DNA of 5,253 bases from Clostridiales bacterium (GTDB lineage: Bacteria; Bacillota; Clostridia; Oscillospirales; CAG-272): NCBI GenBank assembly GCA_016280525.1, contig JAEEGW010000322.1, positions 1 through 5,253 on the forward strand, given 5' to 3'. The position numbers and the translations under genes are program-made. Shown piece after piece: positions 1-3,924 of the stretch. Position 1 is the first letter of the stretch. Each line of letters opens with the position of its first letter. The notes below the pieces were generated by a model. It was given only the letters and a program-made list of their open reading frames with translations. It searched no databases and was not told the DNA's origin.

Positions 1-434
1 AGCCTGTCCCATCTGCCGGACGCCAGTCCTCCGTTTTTCAGGATCAGAAGACAGTACTGTTCGCTTTTGGGAAAATCCCCGTCCTTGAACGACTTGAAAT
101 CTTTGAATTTTACGGTATGTATTTCATCTCCCTCAGGCCCGAGGTTTATATAATTGATCTCTTCATCCTCAAGACAGCTCGTAAGGTCATACCGTTCAAG
201 CGAGTGCCATTTCGACACTTCGGAGGAAGCGACGATGTCAGCCGTTCCGCGAATGAATTTTCCCGATACGGACTTTTTGTTTTCGTAATCTTTCGGGTGC
301 CATTCTCCCGCCGTATACCGTCCGTCTTTCAATTCAAGAAGACAGAATTCCCCGTAATCCGGCATATCGCTTGCCTTGACGTCGTGAAATTCGTTAAAAG
401 ACAGCCTCAGTTTAGTATGATCGCACTTAAACAT
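1..434 (-). CDS. Partial hypothetical protein with an internal ~97-residue duplication
   Basis: This frame starts at ATG 434 and stays open to the left edge, giving 144 complete codons; the C-terminus is missing. A purine-rich GGGGAGAGAGG stretch lies just upstream at a good distance for a ribosome binding site, which supports the start. I do not recognise the family. The protein repeats itself: residues 27-45 (YGEFCLLELKDGRYTAGEW) match residues 124-142 (SEQYCLLILKNGGLASGRW) at an offset of 97. The F-x-x-F before each block (13-16 and 110-113) keeps the same offset. The sequence is polar and rich in K, D and E, with no signal peptide or membrane segment visible, so it is probably cytoplasmic. 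It lies 33 nt downstream of the next gene and is probably co-transcribed with it. The coding call is fairly firm; the function is unknown. Confidence 0.72.
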   Translation of the reverse strand, partial: MFKCDHTKLRLSFNEFHDVKASDMPDYGEFCLLELKDGRYTAGEWHPKDYENKKSVSGKFIRGTADIVASSEVSKWHSLERYDLTSCLEDEEINYINLGPEGDEIHTVKFKDFKSFKDGDFPKSEQYCLLILKNGGLASGRWDR

Positions 435-467
435 GATCCTCTCTCCCCTTTTAAAACAGGTTTTATC

Positions 468-893
468 TTATTTTTCCGGTTTTTTCAATGCGTCATACGT
501 TTCCGAAAGCCATTGTCCGCGGTAGTCGTACGGGATCCGGATCCACCGGTCTAAAAGCCCGTTCAAGGTCACGGAGTCTTCTTCTGTATCGGTACACCCG
601 TACTGCTCCGGATCGCGGTTGACCGTCACGATATGATGACCGTCTTCTTTGAAATCGATCCGGTAAATACAGAATCCCGACCAGCTGCGGTGCGCCCAGA
701 GCGTCGATCCCTCCATATACCAGAACCACTTGTCCTCCATAGCCTGCGGGATATGTCCCGGGCGGAGCGCCTTCATTTCCCCGTCGCCAAACGACCGCTG
801 AAGCACAAAGGTCTCTGTCTGCTTCGGCATCGGCTCCGTTTTCCAGTCCTCGCGACGGGCGGCTCTTATTTCTTCTCCGTTATTTTTTGTCAT
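468..893 (-). CDS. Small uncharacterised protein with W-F-W-Y / HRSW-x-GFCIYRI motif
   Basis: A 141-residue protein. I chose ATG 893 because GGAGAGG (902-908) sits 8 nt upstream; an in-frame TTG at 917 would add 8 residues but has no ribosome binding site. The core is residues 56-81: W56-F-W-Y-M-E-G, then H68-R-S-W71, then G73-F-C-I-Y-R-I-D-F81. It is followed by a V-N-R-D-P-E-Q-Y segment (about 92-99) and an acidic stretch before the C-terminus. The aromatic and charged motif looks like a compact conserved beta-rich domain. From memory, similar motifs occur in short bacterial proteins, sometimes alongside ADP-ribosylglycohydrolase or macro-domain proteins; I hold that link weakly. No signal peptide or membrane segment is seen. 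It lies 45 nt after the acetyltransferase gene and 33 nt before the partial gene at the left edge, which suggests one transcript. Confidence 0.78.
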   Translation of the reverse strand: MTKNNGEEIRAARREDWKTEPMPKQTETFVLQRSFGDGEMKALRPGHIPQAMEDKWFWYMEGSTLWAHRSWSGFCIYRIDFKEDGHHIVTVNRDPEQYGCTDTEEDSVTLNGLLDRWIRIPYDYRGQWLSETYDALKKPEK

Positions 894-938
894 TCCTTTT
901 TCCTCTCCGCAGATCAATTCTCGTCCGGGTCAACTTTT

Positions 939-1433
939 TTACAGCTTCAGCACGGCGACTGTTTCGTCTCCGTCCGTCTCTCCGTTTTCAGTAAATCCGA
1001 AAGAGTGATACAGATTTTTTGCCGCCTCGTTTTCCGGCTCGTATGAAAGCTCGCAGAACTCCGCTTTTCCGCACGGCCACGTTCGGATAAATTCAAGCGC
1101 AAGGCGGACGGCTTCTCTTCCGTAGCCTTTTCCCTGATATTTTTTATCTATCATAAGCCGCCACAAAGAATAATTGTTCTTTACGCTCGCGGGCGGCTCC
1201 TCGTCGTACAGTCCGTACATCGCCGCCTCGTTATAGCCTATCATCAGAAAACCGACGGGCGTTTTATCGTTATAAATCGCAAACGGAAACGCTTTACATT
1301 CCGTACCGACGGCTAAATACGCTTCAAGAATACTGTCCTTATTGTCCGCGACGAAATTCTTTTGAGACCTCGCCACCTTAAGCTCAACGACGTCCCAAAG
1401 GTTTTTTGCGTCGATTTTTTCAAGATGTATCAT
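939..1433 (-). CDS. GNAT-family N-acetyltransferase, BltD/SpeG-like (polyamine acetyltransferase type)
   Basis: A 164-residue cytoplasmic enzyme expected to move an acetyl group from acetyl-CoA to an amine. The acetyl-CoA pyrophosphate-binding loop is Q100-G-K-G-Y-G105, preceded by beta-4 with YSLWRLMID (88-96) and followed by the helix E-A-V-R-L-A-L-E-F-I. The C-terminal motif B (N-E-A-A-K-N-L-Y-H-S-F-G-F) is complete. The N-terminal Q-x-x-F-V-A-D-N (24-31) and the LWRLMID strand resemble spermine/spermidine acetyltransferases such as Bacillus BltD, so a polyamine substrate is plausible but inferred. ATG 1433 has CAGGAGA (1439-1445) directly upstream and matches normal family length. The frame stays open to 1586, but that extension is only translated repeat copy A. 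It is probably first in a transcript with the two small genes to its left. Confidence 0.92.
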   Translation of the reverse strand: MIHLEKIDAKNLWDVVELKVARSQKNFVADNKDSILEAYLAVGTECKAFPFAIYNDKTPVGFLMIGYNEAAMYGLYDEEPPASVKNNYSLWRLMIDKKYQGKGYGREAVRLALEFIRTWPCGKAEFCELSYEPENEAAKNLYHSFGFTENGETDGDETVAVLKL

Positions 1434-1471
1434 ATATTTCTCCTGTTGGATCGCTTTTTCATTCTCCCGCC

Positions 1472-1549
1472 GCGCCCACTCAATCTTTTTAAGATTGTGG
1501 GACCGGGGTTCCCCGCCGCGAACCGGAGAGCGGTGGGGGTTTCCGTAAG
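1472..1549 (+). repeat. Palindromic interspersed repeat, copy A
   Basis: A 78-bp element, described on the plus strand. It opens with GCGCCC, then a small hairpin CAATCTT (1481-1487) / AAGATTG (1491-1497), then the invariant block CGGGGTTCCCCG (1504-1515). The main stem is CCCCGCCGC (1511-1519) with GCGGTGGGG (1530-1538) around a 10-nt loop that begins GAAC; one pair is a G-T wobble. It ends CCGTAAG. It lies between the NUDIX and acetyltransferase genes, 38 nt upstream of the acetyltransferase start. The blocks and layout match copies B and C, but the stem letters differ and remain paired. Strand is given only as the reading direction. Confidence 0.88.
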
Positions 1550-1590
1550 TGGCATTCCCTCGCCCTCGTCGGCTTATTAATTTCAATATT

Positions 1591-2103
1591 TTACAGAATT
1601 CCTTCTGCTACAAGCATTTCAAGCACGCGCGCTTCTCTTTCAAACATCATTTTGTTATACGGACTGTCTTTTACAGCACGGTTTTTTGATATCGCGATAT
1701 CCGGTGTAACGTATTCAAGCGTATAGGATTCGCGCGCCTCGTAGCCGTCAAGCTTCTGCACCGTTTTACCTTTTATATCGCAAAGATAATAATAATTATC
1801 CTGCAAAAAACACTCGGTTTCGTCTTTGTCGCTTCTTTGTATCCTGTGCACGTATCCGTATTCTCTGACGGAAGCCGGGTCAACTATAAGCCCCGCTTCT
1901 TCCCGCGTTTCGCGTATCATCGCCCGCACGGGGTCTTCTTTGTTCTCTATACCGCCGCCCGGGAATTTGTAGTAATCGTATTTCAGACTGTGTATCATTG
2001 CGACCTTGCCGTCTTTTATAATGATACTCCTCGCGGAATGGCGCATGTGCGTATGCGTACAGTCTCCGTAGTCTTTTTTATCCATTTCAAAAAGCAATCT
2101 CAT
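1591..2103 (-). CDS. NUDIX hydrolase
   Basis: A 170-residue protein of the family that cleaves nucleoside diphosphates linked to another moiety, with a divalent metal ion. The NUDIX box is present: G50-x5-E56-x7-R64-E65-x-x-E68-E69-x-G71-L72. The usually aliphatic residue after R-E is T66; the metal-binding glutamates are intact. Before the box come the strands SARSIIIKDGKVAMIHS (23-39) and the Y-Y-K-F-P-G-G-G lead-in. The substrate cannot be read from the sequence; a nucleotide-pool sanitising or ADP-ribose/NAD-type role would be typical of the family. AGAAGGA lies 8 nt before ATG 2103, supporting the start. A consensus-like promoter overlaps this leader (2106-2134). The gene sits alone between repeat copies B (upstream) and A (downstream), with gaps of 186 and 157 bp. 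No membrane segment is seen. Confidence 0.93.
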   Translation of the reverse strand: MRLLFEMDKKDYGDCTHTHMRHSARSIIIKDGKVAMIHSLKYDYYKFPGGGIENKEDPVRAMIRETREEAGLIVDPASVREYGYVHRIQRSDKDETECFLQDNYYYLCDIKGKTVQKLDGYEARESYTLEYVTPDIAISKNRAVKDSPYNKMMFEREARVLEMLVAEGIL

Positions 2104-2105
2104 TT

Positions 2106-2134
2106 ATTATATCCTTCTTTCGGCGCCCCGTCAA
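2106..2134 (-). promoter_or_regulatory. Near-consensus sigma-A promoter at the NUDIX gene start
   Basis: On the minus strand TTGACG (2129-2134) and TATAAT (2106-2111) are separated by exactly 17 nt, a textbook -35/-10 pair. The -10 box sits between the ribosome binding site AGAAGGA and ATG 2103, ending only 2 nt before the ATG. Normal initiation would therefore start near 2099, inside the coding region. Either the match is accidental, or the transcript is leaderless or begins at a later ATG (codon 7 or 20, neither with an obvious binding site). The -35 box lies in the flank of repeat copy B. Confidence 0.45.
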
Positions 2135-2200
2135 ATCTGAAATTTGATGGGAGCCGGGGTTCCCCGACGCGAACTTGAGAGCGTTGGGGGTTCCCGTAGG
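2123..2200 (+). repeat. Palindromic interspersed repeat, copy B
   Basis: A 78-bp element in the same orientation as copies A and C. It begins GCGCCCC, then a small hairpin TCAAAT (2131-2136) / ATTTGA (2142-2147), the invariant CGGGGTTCCCCG (2155-2166), and the main stem CCCCGACGC (2162-2170) with GCGTTGGGG (2181-2189) around a 10-nt GAAC-starting loop. It ends CCGTAGG. Relative to copy A, the two variable stem positions change from CC/GG to AC/GT while staying paired. It lies 20 nt upstream of the NUDIX start and is followed on the plus strand by a heptamer tract. Confidence 0.9.
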
Positions 2201-2210
2201 GACACCTTAC

Positions 2211-2248
2211 CTATTCACTATTCACTATTCACTATTCACTCTTCACTC
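2211..2248 (+). repeat. Heptamer tandem repeat (CTATTCA)n
   Basis: Four exact CTATTCA units at 2211, 2218, 2225 and 2232 are followed by one CTCTTCA unit at 2239 and a partial CTC. The tract lies between repeat copy B and the Sel1-repeat gene, in non-coding sequence. A 7-bp unit is prone to copy-number change by slipped-strand replication. It could be translated in several frames but shows no start or binding site, so I treat it as non-coding. Confidence 0.93.
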
Positions 2249-2267
2249 GGGAGGGTTCGACTCCCCC
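2249..2267 (+). other. tRNA T-arm-like sequence (fragment)
   Basis: Directly after the heptamer tract is GGGAGGGTTCGACTCCC. It forms a perfect 5-bp stem GGGAG/CTCCC with a 7-nt loop, or, read with the tRNA-standard loop TTCGACT, a stem with four of five pairs. It looks like the T-arm of a tRNA, but the heptamer tract occupies the place of the rest, so no complete tRNA is present. It may be a remnant, an attachment-site-like scar, or chance. Confidence 0.35.
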
Positions 2268-2289
2268 GACGGCCCGATTATCGGTGTCT

Positions 2290-2709
2290 TTAATCTTCAA
2301 AATCAGATAACATATCGGTCGCCGCACCGTATCCGGCGTCAGACGATTTTACAAGCCACTGTATCGCTTCTTCTCTGTTTTTTTCTTCATCCTTGTCAAG
2401 CAGTATCTTGGCGACGTTATACATCGCCTCGGCTATGCCCTGCTCCGCGGCGGGCAAAAACCACTCTAACGCTTTATCCTGATCCGGTTCCGTTCCTCTG
2501 CCGGACCAGTACATGAATCCGAGAAGGAACTGGGACAAAGCGTCGCCGGCTTTTGCCGCTGTCGTCAGATACCTGAAAGCCCGGTCAAGATCCTGCGGTA
2601 TGTTCCAGCCGAAATAAAATTCCTTGCCTAAGAAAGCGCACATCTCCGGATCGCCTTCTTCGCACAGTTCAATAACTTTCTGTAATTTTTCGTCCATACT
2701 CGGTTCCAT
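2290..2709 (-). CDS. Sel1-repeat (TPR-like) protein
   Basis: A 139-residue protein built almost entirely of Sel1-like helical repeats: about 19-54, 55-90 and 91-125, plus a C-terminal remnant. Each repeat starts with G and carries the A/F-x-x-L-G...Y-x-x-G, D-x-x-x-A and A-A-x-x-G pattern; examples are L27-G, G64-x-x-Y67-x-S-G-x-G72 and D78-K-A-x-x-W83...A87-A88-x-x-G91. Such alpha/alpha superhelices are protein-interaction scaffolds; no partner or enzymatic domain is visible. There is no signal peptide, so it is probably cytoplasmic. AAAGGAG lies 11 nt before ATG 2709; a second ATG four codons in lacks a closer binding site. It is preceded by repeat copy C and an A/T-rich leader. It stands between non-coding gaps of 330 and 186 bp and may be its own transcription unit. 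Confidence 0.92.
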   Translation of the reverse strand: MEPSMDEKLQKVIELCEEGDPEMCAFLGKEFYFGWNIPQDLDRAFRYLTTAAKAGDALSQFLLGFMYWSGRGTEPDQDKALEWFLPAAEQGIAEAMYNVAKILLDKDEEKNREEAIQWLVKSSDAGYGAATDMLSDFED

Positions 2710-2745
2710 AGTTTATAAATCTCCTTTTTTTTATATTTTTTAATT

Positions 2746-2825
2746 GCGCCCCTCAATCTCTCTCGGAGATCGTGGGGTCGGGGTTCCCCGTTGCGAACAC
2801 AGTGAGCAATGGGGATTTCCGTAAG
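2746..2825 (+). repeat. Palindromic interspersed repeat, copy C
   Basis: An 80-bp element in the same orientation as A and B. It begins GCGCCCC, then a small hairpin CAATCTC (2754-2760) / GAGATCG (2766-2772) with one mismatch, the invariant CGGGGTTCCCCG (2779-2790), and the main stem CCCCGTTGC (2786-2794) with GCAATGGGG (2806-2814) around an 11-nt GAAC-starting loop. It ends CCGTAAG. The variable stem positions are TT/AA here, a third paired combination. It lies 36 nt upstream of the Sel1-repeat gene. A frame through it on the minus strand (about 2740-2961) is only translated repeat. Confidence 0.9.
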
Positions 2826-2829
2826 CCTC

Positions 2830-2868
2830 GCGCCGCCCCCTCAGATCTTTGATCTGTGGGAGGGGTAG
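2830..2868 (+). repeat. Half copy of the palindromic repeat, directly after copy C
   Basis: After copy C the sequence restarts with GCGCC, a C-rich stretch, CT, then the hairpin CAGATC (2842-2847) / GATCTG (2851-2856) and TGGGAGGGG. This is the layout of the first third of copies A-C (GCGCC, CTCA, hairpin, TGGGA) with a new paired stem. The CGGGGTTCCCCG block and the main stem do not follow. The flanking CCCCCT and AGGGG can pair and extend the hairpin. Confidence 0.6.
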
Positions 2869-2884
2869 GGGGGTACGGGGGTTG

Positions 2885-3021
2885 ACGAGCTTTGCGCCGC
2901 CGGGGGCGGATAAAGCAAAGCGAGGAAAGTGCAGCGGTCGAAAGAAATCAAGCACAGTCACGGCAGTGACGCGCAGATTTCTTCGGGTACCGCAAGCGGG
3001 CTTGAGGGGTGGGAGACCCCC
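2885..3021. other. Hairpin-dense non-coding block
   Basis: This covers the rest of the 2710-3039 gene-free stretch. Nested inverted repeats follow one another. GCTTTGC (2889-2895) / GCAAAGC (2915-2921) encloses CCGCC (2897-2901) / GGCGG (2905-2909). AAGAAATC (2942-2949) / GATTTCTT (2976-2983) encloses GTCAC (2957-2961) / GTGAC (2966-2970). CAAG/CTTG has a CGGG loop (2993-3004), and GGGG/CCCC (3006-3009, 3017-3020) closes the block. I see no gene with a binding site and no hairpin followed by a T-run on either strand. It could be a structured RNA or part of a larger composite repeat. Confidence 0.6.
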
Positions 3022-3026
3022 GTTCT

Positions 3027-3047
3027 GAATTCTTAATTCTTAATTTT
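3027..3047 (+). repeat. Short A/T heptamer repeat at the pyrD 3' end
   Basis: Three 7-bp units in a row, GAATTCT, TAATTCT and TAATTTT, run into the last two sense codons and the stop codon (3040-3042) of pyrD. The unit differs from CTATTCA at 2211-2248 but has the same length and sits in the same order relative to a palindromic element. Confidence 0.65.
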
Positions 3048-3924
3048 TGAATTTATACCTGTCCATGACCTCGGGCAGCTCTTCAATTATCTTTTTGCAC
3101 GCAAACGGATCAACGAGGTTCGCCGCGCCGACCTGTACCGCCGTCGCGCCCGCGTACATCATCTCCAGCACGTCCTCCGCCGTGCTTACGCCGCCGCAGC
3201 CGATAACGGGTATTTTTACCGCGCGGCTGATCTGATACACGGCGCGCAGCGCCACCGGGAACACGCACGGGCCGGAAACGCCGCCCGTAACGTTCGCTAT
3301 CACAGGTTTGCCCGTTTTCAGATCTATCCTCATGCCGAGGAGCGTGTTTATGGCGCAGATACCGTCCGCGCCAGCGTCCTCGCAGGCTTTGGCTATCGAC
3401 ACTATATCCGTCACGTTCGGCGACAGTTTCATTATGACCGGCTTTTTCGTCACCGCTTTTACGGCTTTAGTCACCGCCGCGGCGGACTCTGCCGACGTGC
3501 CGAAGCCCATTCCGCCGGCTTTGACGTTCGGGCAGCTTATGTTTATTTCAAGCCAGCCGACCTGATCCTCACGGTCAAGCAGCTCGCTTACGTAAACGTA
3601 ATCCTCAATGCTTGAGCCGGATATGTTCGCCATTACCTTTTTGGCAAATACCTTTTTCAGCGCCGGAAGCTCGTATTTTATAACGTGCTCCACGCCCGGA
3701 TTCTGCAGGCCGACGGCGTTTAACATTCCGGACGCGCATTCCGCTATCCTCGGCGTTGGATTGCCGAAGCGCGGCTCTTTTGTCGTGCCTTTGAAAGAAA
3801 ACGTGCCTAAAATATTTATGTCGTACAACTCTGCGAATTCAAGTCCGTAGCCGAACGTACCGGAGGCGGGGATGACGGGGTTGTCAAGTGTGATGCCGCA
3901 AAGGTCTACGCTCATTTTTCCCAT
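3040..3924 (-). CDS. pyrD: Dihydroorotate dehydrogenase B (NAD+), catalytic subunit
   Basis: A 294-residue class 1B enzyme that oxidises (S)-dihydroorotate to orotate on FMN in de novo UMP synthesis and passes electrons to PyrK; cytoplasmic. The TIM-barrel signatures are all present: P19-A-S-G-T-F-G-Y, the substrate-binding K45-G-T-T, the substrate loop N69-A-V-G-L-Q-N-P-G, and N128-I-S-C131-P-N with the catalytic cysteine typical of class 1. Also present are K-L-S-P-N-V-T-D, the N-V-T-G-G-V-S-G-P stretch, and the FMN-phosphate motifs I-G-C-G-G-V and Y-A-G-A-T-A-V-Q-V-G. The start is ATG 3924, 6 nt after AAGGAGGA; this overlaps pyrK by 13 nt. ATG 3915 would give an ATGA overlap but sits too far from the binding site. 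The stop lies inside a heptamer repeat. Length is near the usual 300-310, so it is intact. No pyrE or pyrF follows. Confidence 0.97.
   Translation of the reverse strand: MGKMSVDLCGITLDNPVIPASGTFGYGLEFAELYDINILGTFSFKGTTKEPRFGNPTPRIAECASGMLNAVGLQNPGVEHVIKYELPALKKVFAKKVMANISGSSIEDYVYVSELLDREDQVGWLEINISCPNVKAGGMGFGTSAESAAAVTKAVKAVTKKPVIMKLSPNVTDIVSIAKACEDAGADGICAINTLLGMRIDLKTGKPVIANVTGGVSGPCVFPVALRAVYQISRAVKIPVIGCGGVSTAEDVLEMMYAGATAVQVGAANLVDPFACKKIIEELPEVMDRYKFKN

Noticed and set aside
117..554. Plus-strand frame opposite the left-edge gene
   Set aside because: Antisense shadow; the minus-strand frame has a binding site and an internal protein duplication, this one has neither.
928..933. TTGACC as a -35 box before the HRSW-motif gene
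   Set aside because: No acceptable -10 box at 16-18 nt, and the gene is only 45 nt from the preceding one, so read-through is simpler.
633..1046. Plus-strand frame opposite the HRSW protein and acetyltransferase
   Set aside because: Antisense shadow of two supported minus-strand genes; no family resemblance.
2249..2290. Complete tRNA gene
   Set aside because: Only a T-arm-like hairpin is present; the positions for the anticodon and D arms are filled by the heptamer tract and no CCA end is seen.
2175..2516. Plus-strand frame through the heptamer tract
   Set aside because: It reads the tandem repeat and then the antisense of the Sel1-repeat gene; no binding site and no recognisable protein.
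1472..2825. CRISPR array
   Set aside because: Copies are about 600 bp apart with genes between them, and they vary within stems; no regular spacers.
2740..2961. 73-codon minus-strand frame as a small gene
   Set aside because: It is translated repeat copy C, the half copy and the hairpin block, with no binding site and low-complexity R/P/G-rich protein.
3017..3050. Rho-independent terminator after pyrD
   Set aside because: GGGG/CCCC and the other hairpins are not followed by a T-run on the minus strand.
3912..3915. ATGA overlap as the pyrD start
   Set aside because: ATG 3915 would be about 15 nt from AAGGAGGA; ATG 3924 has the right spacing.
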